From Numida meleagris (taxonomy: Eukaryota; Chordata; Aves; Galliformes; Numididae), in NCBI RefSeq assembly GCF_002078875.1, contig NC_034414.1:27252637-27316636 (forward strand): 64,000 bases of DNA, in the 5' to 3' direction. Shown here piece by piece: positions 51,401 through 64,000 of the stretch. Position 1 is the first letter of the stretch. Every line of letters begins with the position of its first letter. The position numbers and the translations under genes are program-made. The notes under the pieces were generated by a model. It saw nothing but the letters and a program-made list of their open reading frames with translations. It did not search any database and was not told the origin of the DNA.

Positions 51401-54400
51401 ATGAGCAGCCTCCTGTCTCCCAGCCAGGGGCAGACGCACAGGTTGCCTTGGAAACGCTAGAGATTTGCTTTCCCATTGCATCACTGCACCTCATATAAAC
51501 CACACATCTCTCTTGATTGCTCATGCAGTGATGAATGAGTGCGGAGCAAACATGCCTACCACAGCCCGCATGGGGACTAATTTAGAAGGAGCAAACTCCA
51601 TCCAAGACATGAAGGAGAAGAGCTGTGTGCCCGCTCTGCTCCCCTCTCTTCAGGCACAGCGTACAGCCCCTCACCGTCAGGGTGAAGCCCCTGAAACCAG
51701 CCTCAGGGACACCTAGAGGCAAAGCTGCAATCCAGCTGCTATCTGGAACAACATTACACAAGTTGCCTCAGCCAGCAGGCACCAAAAGGGCAGGAAATTT
51801 TAGTTCAAAAACTCTGTTTCTGCAAGTGGGTCCCTTTTTGGCTGCACCCTGAATTTCACTTTGAGTTCTGTACATGCACTAACCATCCTAATGCAGATGG
51901 AAATTACGCTGAAACCTGGTTTAGTGGTGCAATGACTAAGAAAGCTCCAGGAATCTTAAACCGTCTAACTCCAGACTGAGTCTCCAATCTGTTATGTGAG
52001 TTAAGGCCAGTTTTTCAAGTCTGATGAAAGGCAGTAAATAACAGAAGTTGTAGTATTCCACTGAATGACATGAAATAATGAAGGGACAAGCTGATCATAG
52101 CAGCCAATAGCTGCAGGGAGGTGCTGGCTCCTGGACTCACTGCACCCAGGACATAGCAGGTGGGCCATGGCCCTTCTCACCGCAGGTGGAGGCTCCAGCA
52201 AAGAGGCTGCAGAAGCCAACTCTGGAGACTGGGACAAGGCCGCCATGAGCATAAACATGAGCCAAGCTTACACACTCTACAGAGAGCACTCCTGTCCTGC
52301 ACAGTCCCAAACTGTGGGCAACACTGCACCAAGCAATGCACTACACTGCGCCCTCATGTTAACCCAGACCCAGCCGTCACTGCTGCCACTTAATTGCGTA
52401 CACTCATCTTCCAAAGCCTTGCCTGCAGTGATGAATGAACTCTCTCTCCTGTGGTGTTGAACTAGTTTGATAAACGCAGTACTTGTAGAGAATCTGGCAG
52501 CAATGGAAGGGTTTTAAGTAGCAGTAGAGTTTGTGGATGCCTGAACAGTTTTTTGGCATTGCTACTGGTGTCTTTGAAAATCCAGGCAGTGATTAGAAGG
52601 GAACAAAACAGCATCATCTCAAATGCTCACAAAAGATTGGGTGGGTCATACTCCAGTTCTTGCTGCTTTTTAATTTAGAAATTCTCCTTTTTTTTTTTTT
52701 TGTTATAACTTTAGGCCCCAGCCCTGAAGAAAGTTTATGTCCATACCTTCCAAGGGAGGCTGAAAAACATTTGCAGAGAAAGCAAGGATGCTGTGATTCA
52801 TAGGACAGGACTTGCACGTTGCAGACTTTTGCTGCAACCTGAGCTTCAAAGCACTATCAGCCGCAGGCAGAATCAGATGGAACCGTACAGCATGAGCTAG
52901 AACCTATTACAATGAACTAAGAAATACAATGTATGAGCATTTTCTACTCCTTTTTTAGAGCTTCATATATACGAGCCTAGCCTTTCCCACAGTAACAAGG
53001 ATACTCGGAACCATTTAGAAAATAGTTCAAGAACTACTTCCAATTTGAAACATAAAAATGGCTTTTTTCTTTCCCTACAAAGAAGCCTTATCACAGGCAT
53101 CCAGTTTCCACTGTTCTCCTCCCTAATAAATGGCTGAGGGAAACCACCCTGCACATCCCTCCTTTATTCAGTATCTGATGGGCTCCTGCTGCTGAGCTAA
53201 GGTAAATTATGTAGAAATATATACATACACACCAAATGTTAACTCTTCAAAGCAAGAAAACAGTCAGGCCCAGAGAATTTTTTTTTTTTCCTGACAGAAA
53301 AGGGAAGAAACACTGCTTTGTAAGCATCACTGTGGCACATAATGCAGTGTGACAGGTCATTTCATGCATCATTTAACTCTTTGCACTGTGAAGTGCCACA
53401 CCACAATAAAGACGAGATTCTCTCCCACCCCTAAATGTTGTGAAGTAGGGGCAAAGCAGAGCAGCTTGTAAATTACAGGAGAAAGAGGCAGCCCTATTTA
53501 TCACACTCAAGAGATTGTATTTGTAGCTTCCGTCCCTTTCCACATGAAGTGTCACCTTATCATTTTTATGCACTTACTCAAAATAAATGTATAGAAGCAG
53601 AGACACACACACAAAAATTGCAAGCCAGAATTTAAAGGTAACCACTGTGAAAGAAAATGTTGTTTTTGTTTGAATTTTAGAACAAAGACAGGAAGGCTTT
53701 GTAAAGAATTCTTTGCTGGATAGTAAAAAGAATGTAGATTTGAAGTTTTTTGCATTTTCTTCCACTAACTATATCTTTTCTCTGTGTAGCATACATACAT
53801 ATTTCAATGTATTTTAAAACAACCAATTAATTTGTGATCACAAAAATAGGCAGCACTGGATAACAGAGACTGTGTTTACCTATGCAGGGACAAAGCTGGA
53901 GCGTTCAGCACTGCGCACCTGTCTGCAGTGGCACTCTGAAGGAGCTCCCAACACTGCAAGGCAGCCTGCAGAAATCCAGGTGCTCAACTTCATTTCACAG
54001 TGTTCTGAGCAGTTCTGAAAAGCTGGAACTGTGGTGGTATTAGAGAATTTAAGATAAATCTGAGCTTTAGTCACTATGCATTTGATACTGCTTGACCAGA
54101 ACTATCTTAATTTAGGAACTGATTCATATATGGTAAGTTATGCTAATAGGCCACTTTGCACAACTTACAAGATTCAGAGCTTCTTGAACTGAGCTACTCA
54201 ATTGCTTTGACCTAGACTTTTGATAGCAGCTATTGCTAAAATGTTATTTGTTTAACATTTAACAACTAACACAAACTGATAAGCCCACTACCAAAACACA
54301 TAAAAATCACCAAAACACCAAATAAAGAAATCACATGCACCCTTCAAATAGCCCTCAAACAACAACAAACAGCCCCGAGTTTTATAGATCATTAACTGGA

Positions 54401-57400
54401 ACACATGAAATAAAAATACTCATACAATTCTCATGACATGACCATCATCACTGGATTCATAAAAATTTAATGCATCACAACTATCATTTGTTATTCTAAA
54501 AGTGATTAACTTGTTCCCTTTAGCAAAATAAGAAAAGTTCCAAATCAAACAACAGTTATCAGATCTGCCAGGACACAATTTCAGTTTGTGGATGATGTCG
54601 TTTAATTCCAAACTGATTTTATGCCACATTCAGTGGTTTCACTACTACTAGCTCTGTGCTTTGGTAGCAATAATATTGTCAATTAACTAAAAGGAACACT
54701 TAAAAATGTTTATAACAACACTTTGGAAATTGGATAATTTTCATTGTTCTTATTAAAAGAAACACCTGCTTCCCTCCACCTCAACAAATCTTTCCTTCAT
54801 TTGTTAATGGGAATTAACGATAGAATAGGAATCAAGAACATGCAATTGAGCTAAACTTGTGGCAGCTGATGGAAGTCTGCTCTTCTTTCATCTCAGAGTC
54901 AAACTGTCGTTTGATTCAGCTCTGGCTTTTCCCTCTTTTTGGTTAAAGTAAGTTTGAACCAAGCACTGATACTCTACCATGTATTTTACCTAAACAGCTT
55001 TGTGTAGAAGAAAAGCACGTTGTCGACTTGGAGGGAGAGAAAAACTAGCAGTGTTGCTACCCGCTTGAAACATCTTTTGTAATATTGGCATTTAATGCAT
55101 CTCATGCTCAATGGTCAGGCTCTGCTGCTCTTTTCAGTCCTGTATTTCATAGCAAATCATAATCCACAGCTTCCATGATCTCTGCTGGAGACACCAATTT
55201 TAATTACTTCTAATTTGTCAATACATTTCTTAATTCTAGTTACCCGTAGAATGAAAGTTAGAAAACCTACAGAGAAAGGTACCACGTCCTTTTGGGAACT
55301 TATTTCTATCGTCTCTATGGGAGTTGTCATAAGGTACAGCTGAATTCTGTTCGCATGGCAGAATTACCCAGTGAGAATATGAGGTCCCCTTGTCCTCCTC
55401 TCCTACCAGCAGGCAACATACAAGACTGTCTCTGGGTACTCTAATGCTCGCTTGCTGTTTTATTCAGAGAGAAAGACCAGAAAAGAACAAAACAAAACTA
55501 CATTCGGTGGCTACAGCCTGACAGCTGCTTCAGTGTCCGTGAACCCACCAGGCCAGAGCAAGCTGCCTCCAAAGCATAACATACTGTTATCTGTCTTTAT
55601 ATCACTGCCCCCTGACACCAGTATCTACATGTAGTAGTTTTTTTATTTTGTTTTGTTTTTAACTGCAGAAAGTATTAGCTCCTATAAACGAACGGTACAT
55701 GACCCTTGTGCAAATAGTTTTTCCTATGGATTTTCTGTTTCCTGGTAGGGAAGAACAGCGACCACAGCCAACAGCACCATGCACGTGGTAAATCTCATTA
55801 TACAATTTTACTCAGCACAGCAGTAGTTTCTGCTTGTAGAATACTATCTGATGAAGAAAAAAAGATTCTAATGCTTATACGGTTCACTTGCATCAGTTCA
55901 CAAGAATGGTTCTCCACGACATCTTAATGACTGCATTTAGAACTGTGCTATGCTGAAAGGTAGAATTGCTAAACATATAGCTGTGCTGTAAAAGTGAGGG
56001 ACTTTTTTAAATTGTCAAATGTCACATGAGACAGACAGGGTACTTGGTTGTAAATCACACCTAATGAATGGGAGCCTAGTAACATATGACAAGGTACACA
56101 TAACACAAGTTTTAAGCACGAGTTACAATAATATAAATTACATATCGTATGAAAAATAAGTTTCTTTAGAGCTTTTTCACCTCACAAAGAATGATAGATT
56201 TTTACCCATAAATTCTATCTTAAAAAAAATAAGGTAGTTCTGCAGCGGTGGGATTTGTACTCACGCAAAACAGAAAAGCTTGCAGCAGAGCACCTTCTCC
56301 TCCAACCCCCCTGCTTGGCACCCCTAAATCCTACCCTCAGTCCCCCTTCCCCAGTCCCACCTGCACAGATTAACCAAAAACCTGAGCACAGGCACCTCCA
56401 TGGGTAAGTGCTGCATGCACTAAAACAGAGTGCCACAAGCAAGGTGTGCCATCTTCATCTTTCTGCACATTGCAATCAGACAAGTGGCTCAGCTATTAGA
56501 GAAGCAAACAAGTGAAGTTCATGACTGCTTCCTCCGAGATTGCTAACACTCAGGTTGAAGGTGGTGCTATCACAGTAAACGGCAGATAAATGTTTCCATG
56601 GAGTCAAAGGTGCAGGCACTTCATCAGTTACATGGCAAGCCCCAGGCTGCCTGTGCCCAAGATATTTAACAGAGAGAGAAATGGCAAGGCACTAAGCATA
56701 GCCATGCGAGCTCAAAACGTTTATTATGTTTGGGAAGATTACAATGGCATTGGTCTTTGTCTATTAGCAGAGTGGATTAGCACAGATAAACAATCCAATT
56801 ACAAAACTACTCTCAGTGTTTGTTCCTTACATTACTTGACCTGATAGCAGAAGGCCGGTAAAGATGTTTAAACTAACACAAAGCTTTGATGAATATTTTT
56901 CTTTTTTTTTTCCTCCCCCCCTAGGTTTCCAAGCCCATAGATTTATTCATACTTATCAGATAATTCAGTAAGAAGCTTTGTAATAAGCTTCATTACCTAT
57001 TCAGAGTTATTCATTAACTTTTTTCTTCTGGCAGTTGCTTTCTACAATCTAACAGTGTAATCCATTTACACTACAGCGTTTTGCTTGCTCTCTGACACTG
57101 TCATTTTTTTGTTTTCCATAGAACATGGTGTCATGTTGAAAGGGCAGAAAATAAACTCCCTTGCATTCCAGCTTGCCCTCAGATATCAGAGGGGCTGGGG
57201 GCGGCTGGGCTTAGATTCTAGGTGATGTTCAGTTCAGCACTGTAAGTCCAGTCACATTCAATGTATGAACTATCACAATTACAGATTCTCTAGTAGTGCA
57301 CTGCCCATTCAACAAGTTGTGTTCAAATGGGCTCTCACAACAGTCCTTAAGGAATTTGGCTGTGCCTAATGAGAACTCTCATGCTTAGATTAGTGGATAG

Positions 57401-58450
57401 TACCGTTTATTAAAGCAACAGGAATACAGATTCTTTTAGACTGCTGGTGATAAACACACTATCTGTAAAGCAAGTGAGGTTAACCAATAACATGAATAAT
57501 ACGGGCAGCTACAGCTGTGTTAAGTCATGGAACAGCTCTGGAGATTTCTAAGTTCTCTGGACAAGCACTCAGCATAACTGGTTGTGAAAATCTCACCCAG
57601 TTAAGACCCCTGTGGGAGGGGGGAAAGAGAGGCTCGGGCTGTTGGCTAGTCCCAGAAGTCAGTGGTGTCCTCCTGAGTGGTCTTGATGATTTCTTCCCTT
57701 ACATTCCTTCTCTCTTAGGCCATTTTAATACTATTTTTTTACTTTCAGGAGGAACTTGAATAAGATTAGTCAAACATACCTTTGTTATTTGTAAAGTTTA
57801 CTCAGAGAATGTGGTTCTGACAGAAGGGTAGAGAACTACTGGCTCAAGGCAACAACAGTGCAGTTCATCAGTTCCGTAGGATCCCCAGGCTCTCACCTCC
57901 ATGATGCTATCATGGAGCCTGGTTGTGTGCATGTTTACGCTTCTCTCCACCCTCCATGCTGTATCTCAGAGTCAGCACACAAAGCTCCCCAGTACAGTTA
58001 ACCATCTAAGGTTTGCAGATTTTACATTGCTTAAGGATCTGTCATGGAACAGATTATCCACCTCATTCCATGCTGGAGGTTTACCTTCTGTCAAGAGGTG
58101 AACATCTCATTAAGCTACCTTCAATAAAAGTTCCATGTAAACTGAGTCTACAGTCACTCAGGCTTAACAATATTTAGAAGGAACTTGGGATGTTATATGC
58201 AGTCTTGTTTTGAGGATTAGAGCTCAAGGTGCTCTTGGTCTACACTGGCACTATTTATGGAGTAGGCCACAGTCATAGTATTTAGCAAGGCTATATTATC
58301 GGTCTTGAGCAAGGCCTTCGGCATAGCAGCCAGGCCAAAGGAGGAGACTGTGACACGGTGCTCCTCCCTCCCCCAATCTGTCAGTACTGCTTACTTGACT
58401 TACTGTAAAGAAAGTGAAACAGAGAGCAGGATTTGGTACTTAACGCTGGT

Positions 58451-58908
58451 CACAGAATCCTTAGAGTTGGAAGGGACCTTTTAAGGTCATCTAGACCAAC
58501 TCCCCTGCAATGAACAGGGACATCACAGCTAGATCAGGTTGCACAGGGCCTGATCCAGCCTTGCCTTGAAAGTCTCCAGGGATGGGGGATCAACCACATC
58601 TCTGGGCAACTTGTTCCAGCACCTCACCACCCTCACGGTAAAAAACTTTTTCCTTATATCCAACCTTAATCTACCTTCTTTAAGCCTGAAGCCGTTTCCC
58701 CTTGCTCTATCACCACAGACCCTGCTAAAGAGCCTGTTCCTTTCTTTCCTGTAGCTTCCCTTTAGATACTGAAAGGCCACTCCCAGGTCTCCCCAGAGCC
58801 TTCTCTTCTCCAGGCTGAACAGCCCCAGCTCTCTCAGCCTGTTCTCGCAGGAGAGGTGTTCCATCCCCGGATCATTTTCGCAGCCCTCCTCCAACAGGTC
58901 TAATAACT
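58451..58908 (-). mobile_element. CR1 LINE 3' fragment
   Basis: Begins CACAGAATCCTTAGAGTTGG and encodes on the minus strand a recognisable CR1 C-terminus ([64 protein letters not shown]), an open frame of 121 codons at 58529-58894. The readable frame suggests a relatively young copy, but it is 5'-truncated and cannot move itself. Same strand as RGS6. Confidence 0.94.
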
Positions 58909-59658
58909 TCAGTAAAAGTCACTGATAAAAACCAACAGGAATTAGATACTTAACCCCCATCTAACACATGACATCAATTGACTGAAGGGCAAAGGCAGGA
59001 AACATAGGTCTGCATAAATCTTACTTAAACTAGGTGGCAAGGGGGTGGTGGCAGAATGCCATCACATCTGCCATCAGCTTGGCACCATCCAGTTTTTCAT
59101 TTCTTATCTAGAAGACCAGTGAGATACTACAAAGGAAAGGAATAACTACTGAGGACAAAGAAGGAAAAAAAAAAATCTACAAGTTCTCTTTGGTTTCTTT
59201 GCTACTATCAAGTGGTCCCCATTAGTGCTAGGAAATAGGCATGAAAAGAAACAAGACCTGATCAGCAGCTTGGGCTGCACGCTGGTCCTTGCACCTGCTT
59301 CAGCTCAGCAGTGCATAAGGGCTCAGCAGGAGCAGGGTGAGAGGAGATGATGAAAGGGCATCAATAATACATGGCTGAACAGTCAGGGGAAAGGGAATGC
59401 ATACAGTCCAGCAACTTCAAAACATTCCAGGCCATTTCTGTGAGCGTGGCAACTCCCTCTTTATTGATCTATTCCTAGACTACAACCCTGAGCAGCTTTC
59501 CAGCACACTTGCAGAGAGAAGGGACAGCAGTTTCAGTCCAAAATTCAACACAAGTTCTTCCCTGTAGGGAGGACTGATTACATTCATGCAGTTACCAAAA
59601 TCTGATTACCAAAGCATAGGCTACTATCAAGTTCGGAGAACAGGCAGGACCTTTCCTG

Positions 59659-59806
59659 GTTGAGTCACCGACCCTGGAGGTGTTCAAGAAACATTTAGAT
59701 ATAGCGTTGAGAGACCTGGTTTAGTGGGGTTATTGGTGGTAGGTGGATGGTTGGACTGGATGATCTTGTAGGTCTTTTCCAACCTAGCTAATTCTATGAT
59801 TCTACG
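59659..59806 (+). mobile_element. Short CR1 LINE 3' end
   Basis: Starts GGTTGAGTCACCGACCCTGG and ends GCTAATTCTATGATTCTACG, with GGTTGGACTGGATGATCTTG between: the last ~150 bases of a CR1. It lies about 750 bases from the opposite-strand CR1 at 58451. Confidence 0.9.
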
Positions 59807-61178
59807 AAAAGCTAAACCGTTGTTCACTCAGATGACATGTTCACTACCAACTTCCATTCAGCATTAGTCCAGTCATTTTTGCGTCTACTCATGCTGTCCT
59901 GCATCCAGACTCAGTGCTCCCTGAGTTCAGCAGTACTCTTTTCTTCAGTCTTCCTGAAAACTAGTGCACACTTGAGCATGGCGTTTGGTTGCACATGCTC
60001 ACAGTAACAGCAATCTCTGCTGTAAAGTTTATCCTGAGGGTTTAATGCTCATTTTCTTGGTATTTTTATTTGCTGTTGCTCAGCATTCCTAGATTGCTGT
60101 CCGCCCTGCCAACAAGTGAGCCATTTATCATAGCGTCCTTCAAAAGTCTCTTCCTAATTCTGTGTGTCTTTTCATGTTGATGGGAGTGTCAATGAGAATT
60201 TGGCCATGACATTTTTTCTTTATAAAATTCCATAAAACATTCTAGGAAATGATTTTTTGTTATTAAAAAAGTGACTCAGTGATTACAGCCTCAGATTTAC
60301 CAATGCTTGCTTTCATAGCTGGAAAAAATAGTTATTCTTATTAATGAGCTTATTCATAAGCCTTTAATTAAAACTTAACAATTCATAGCACTGAAATTGT
60401 GTGTACTTTGCTTACTCCTAGCTCTGTCTCAGCATACTTTGATCATTCACTTAGAAAACTTACATATTAATTTCTTCATAAAGCAGTGACAAAAAAGTTA
60501 GACATTTGGAATTTGCTGAGTATTGCCCAGCTGAATATAACAATCTGAAGGATTTGTGACAAGCAGAAAGTAGTGATATACCCATGCAAAAACACTGAAC
60601 TAAACTCGTTACTGCTGCTAGATACAATTTGGCTGGTGAAAGTCTTTGAACCAACATTGCTATATTCTCCGCACATGGAAATACACAAGTGGAATCAACC
60701 ATAATTCGCATTACTCTGAATTGCATTTTGTCTTTTTTGTTACTACAGCTTTCTCTAGATTTCATGTGTTACTTGGAACTATTTTAATGACTTTTCACTC
60801 ACTTTAAAAGCACTGCATATAACCTGGTGCTTTCACCTCATCTGAAAGATCCTATGGGCAAATCTAGGCATGCCCTAGTTGCTGAGCTCAAAACAAATGA
60901 GTCTTTTAGTGATGTATACATGGGGGCTCATTGCTGTACAGCTCTGTACAAAGCCTAAGTGAAAATATTAGAAAAAAGCCAGAATAAAGCCTCAGTCTTT
61001 TCAGATAAAGCCCTCTGTTCCTCCACTGGGAAAAGAAAACTAAACTACATAAAATATTTTCTCCCCTCCTTTGAGGTCACAGTGAGACACCTGCACAGCA
61101 ACTGCAGACATACACAGAGATGAGCGTGCTGCCTCAGGGGGACACTAAAAGATGCCACTTCAGAGAAATCTGGGACAA

Positions 61179-61198
61179 TTTTTTTTTTTTTTTTTTTT
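61179..61198. repeat. Poly-T tract (20 T)
   Basis: An uninterrupted run of 20 T; on the minus strand poly-A. No retrocopy sequence is recognised next to it. Confidence 0.9.
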
Positions 61199-62717
61199 AA
61201 AAGAGCCTGTACTTACCCTCCAATACCCGTATTCTGAGCCTTGTCATTGCTTTGCATGCTAGTTCTTCATCAGAATTCCTTTCCACAGAGAGTGGAATGA
61301 AAACCCCCTATCCCTGCAGTTTATTCAGCCAACCAGCTGTGGTGGCTGGGGGCAAGTGGGGATGGAGCCACAGCCCCACGGCCTCCTTCACCCTCTGAAA
61401 CAGGGCAAACAGCTGCCCAGGCAACCTCTGGATTGAGATGTTGCCTCTCACAGCATGCTGTGGAGAGATCAATCTTCTGTTTTATCTTCCTGCCCATAGA
61501 TGGGTCATAATATGGTCCCTTAAACCAGTAGCAGCTCTCCTGGAAGACCTCAGTGAATTGTAAAAATATGTGTCTTAGAAAAAGCTACAGACTCAGAGCA
61601 CCATGTCTTCATAAATTTCTATTTGTTTAGAAAAAAGGAGAAAAACATCAATCTACACGGTTGTTAAAGTAACTCATGATTACACAATCATCTTACAGGA
61701 CATGGTTTTATACAGACATCTGCTGCTTACAGTGCATCAAGCTGAATTTATGAAATGAGTCTATGAGCACTCTAAGGAATAAGTGAACTAAAAATACAAA
61801 ACCAACTCTTACTACTATTACCCAAAGGAGACCAAAAAACTTAGTCCTGTGATTTTTTAATTGCATTTCCCATGAACCTTGGATTTTTGCTGTAATTTAC
61901 AAGATGGGAAAGCACCAAATTGTGCTTTAGGAAGAGAGTTGCCTTACAGACCTGTTGCCAGCTGGGTACGAAATTGTCAATGACTTTCACAGCTAGGTGA
62001 AGGGTTATGCAGAAGTAAACCTCATTCTCACTGCAGGCAAGCTGGGAAATCACAGGTCTGTGCCACCTCCTTGGACCCGCTCAAGTCTGCTACATGGATT
62101 CACATGGAGGACGCGAGTTAGACTCGCAGATGCACATGGAGTGGCTAATGGAAACATGCAGCTTTCCACACCGACATGCAAGCAAAATGGTGCCTACCTA
62201 GTCAAGCAAAATATTCTTAATTAGAAACACACCTTTCAATAGGTTCTGTAGAAGGAAAATTCAATTTGCACTTAATGTGAAGGCTTTTTTTTACGTTGCT
62301 TAATTAGTAGCTACAATCCTAGCTATTGAAAACCTAAATATCTTCTTCCCATGCTCCTACTTGGGAGGTCGTGAGGCTCAGCTGCGAAGGACACTCAGCC
62401 AGGCTTCCACAAGAGCTCTCTGAAGATGAACACTGTGACGGAACCTGGATCTTGGCCTGGGCTTGCCCCAGCACTGCAGCAATGTACCAGCTAAACCCCT
62501 AGATCTCATCTTCCCAGGCCACGAGAGCGTATGGCTGTTAGTATTTCTCTTTTCATACAGGACGCTCTGGAAAAACCAGCCCATAAGCAGTGACCCACTG
62601 GCAGCCAGTTAACTTCAGCTGCTACACAGCACAAACCCCCAGTTTAGTAACCCAAAAGACTCAGAAGGCTGGGTAGGCTAAGGCAGAGCAAACGTGCCAG
62701 CAGTGAAGAACACTTAC

Positions 62718-62808
62718 CTCTCCTCTGCCTCAGGAGAAAGCCTGCCCGTTGAAGCAGGCTCACAATAAAGGCTATAGAAGCCATCCCAGCGGCTCTGGTT
62801 CTTCCTCT
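62718..62808 (-). other. Possible untranslated 5' exon of RGS6 (weak prediction)
   Basis: The minus strand has an acceptor-like CTCACTGCAG|AGAGG at 62808 and a strong donor GAGAG|GTAAGTG after 62718. It holds an ATG (GGGATGGCTTC), but joining it directly to the exon at 46157 would run into a stop, so it could only be noncoding or belong to another transcript. No homology is recognised. Confidence 0.2.
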
Positions 62809-63406
62809 CTGCAGTGAGACCATAGGATGCATTCAAATTTGCGTATGCATTGTATTACTCTGAAAACTCTTGTTTTATTCAGCACCTGTAATGGACATTT
62901 CCTCATTGTACAGTTTTCAAATGCTGCTTCCATTTGTTTTAAAAGAGACTTCAAACTGTTTAGATGTACAACAAAACAAAGGCAACTATGAAGCTATAGC
63001 TCATTTGACCAAGGTATGTTTTTAAAACTACTCAAAAGCCTAATGGAAAATTGTAGAGTTAAAAAAGCAGCTTTTCTTTTAAGTGCAAAACACATTTCTG
63101 TAGAAAACTATCAACTGAAGAAGCTCCCTGTCCTGTGGCAGCAATGACCTTAGCAAGCATTGATCACTGGGTTGCTTATTGCTGGCAATATTCACCACAG
63201 CTGAGCAGAGCAAAGGAAATGAAGCTCTTGTCCTCTGCTGGAATTTCACTCAGTGTTTTTCAGAGGCTTGGCATGGTCTTGCCTTGTGCTTCCCAATGCT
63301 GCCTGGTAAAAGTCAGCTTGGCCTACCAGGGTTCCTCTTGCTTTGCATTTATAGCAACTGAACCACAAATACTTAACAGTGATTTCTCATAGTTTCAGAG
63401 CACAAG

Positions 63407-63423
63407 ACACACACACACACACA
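63407..63423. repeat. Short AC microsatellite
   Basis: An ACACACACACACACAC run. Confidence 0.8.
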
Positions 63424-64000
63424 AAAAATCACACCAAGTTTACTCTGTAATTCTCAGCAGCACCTTCTCCTGCCCTAGCACTGTTTTCCTTGTAAACAGT
63501 CAATATATTACTCATCCATTTTCAGTGCAGCAGCCACTGATCACAAATAACAAAACAAACATGAGTGCACAATTTGAGGAGTGCTATGCTGCTTTATTTT
63601 GTCACTAGCATAAATTTCAGGATCTAATTTTTCCTGGACACCTCCACTATCACAAGTATAGTACCCTGTCATTCCCAATACATATAATTCTGCAACAACA
63701 CAATATGTGTGTGTTTAAGCTAATTGGCTAAAAAGAGTAGTTTATATCCCTTTCCCCTCCTCCTCCCACATTAATCTGCATTGTGTCCTCTGCCACAGCA
63801 CTGCAGAACTGGATGCCAGCAGAGTGATTTATGGCCAGCGATAAGCTCCGCTGCAGATCGGAGCCGAGTTATGTTGGCAGATCGTTTTGGCAGCCTGAGC
63901 TGGAATAAGAGCATGGCACAACAACTGAGGCACAGCCGTGCATGCATATACACACATCTGGGTCCCTGGTGATGGCCAGGGAGGGGAAGAGGCCCGAGAC

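Larger units (their letters stand above)
46158..64000 (-). other. RGS6: RGS6 upstream intron sequence (at least 17.8 kb)
   Basis: Contains the mariner element at 46570-47662, CR1 copies at 48385, 58451 and 59659, and simple repeats. I could not find the first coding exon (expected to encode the N-terminal ~28 residues and end on a Lys codon), so it lies beyond the window. A possible untranslated exon at 62718-62808 is listed separately. Confidence 0.75.

Noticed and set aside
58529..58894. 121-codon minus-strand ORF
   Set aside because: It is a truncated CR1 ORF fragment; annotated as a mobile element.
61208..61242. Donor-like GGAGG|GTAAGTAC on the minus strand with an upstream ATG
   Set aside because: No convincing acceptor or promoter, and the peptide does not resemble the RGS6 N-terminus.
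1..64000. Endogenous retrovirus, tRNA, rRNA or CRISPR-like arrays
   Set aside because: I saw no LTR pairs, gag/pol motifs, tRNA-like cloverleaf boxes or spaced direct repeats.

Overview
The window is vertebrate genomic DNA, almost certainly from a bird and most likely a galliform (chicken/turkey type). Three things point that way: several CR1 LINE 3' ends (the avian non-LTR family, with the typical ATTCTATGATTCT tail), a decayed mariner element that looks like the Galluhop family, and short exons separated by kilobase introns that match a vertebrate gene. There is no bacterial-style gene organisation, and most of the long open frames are chance or transposon-derived.

One gene explains the coding content: RGS6 (regulator of G-protein signalling 6, R7 subfamily), on the minus strand. 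I find eleven consecutive coding exons with correct splice sites and continuous phase (881 nt, about residues 29-321 by human numbering). They run from 46157 down to 300: DEP domain (exons at 46058-46157, 18654-18704, 17141-17247), helical DHEX/linker region (15049-15100, 12411-12475, 9437-9513, 6842-6923, 6272-6346), and the linker plus G-gamma-like (GGL) domain that binds G-beta-5 (5060-5158, 3994-4055, 300-410). The first coding exon(s) lie beyond 64000, and the RGS catalytic domain exons lie beyond position 1.

Layout: 1-18.7 kb is the exon-dense 3' part with unique introns and one CR1. 18.7-46.1 kb is a 27-kb intron carrying a CpG island at about 27.02-27.56 kb, a 30-N assembly gap and a CR1. 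46.2-64 kb is upstream intron with the mariner element and three CR1 pieces. The CpG island is the most interesting part. It has two same-orientation CTCF-like motifs, GC boxes, and a strong minus-strand splice donor ending an ATG-initiated frame whose phase fits the next RGS6 exon, so it may be an internal promoter giving an RGS6 isoform with an alternative N-terminus. I found no wholly new gene system.
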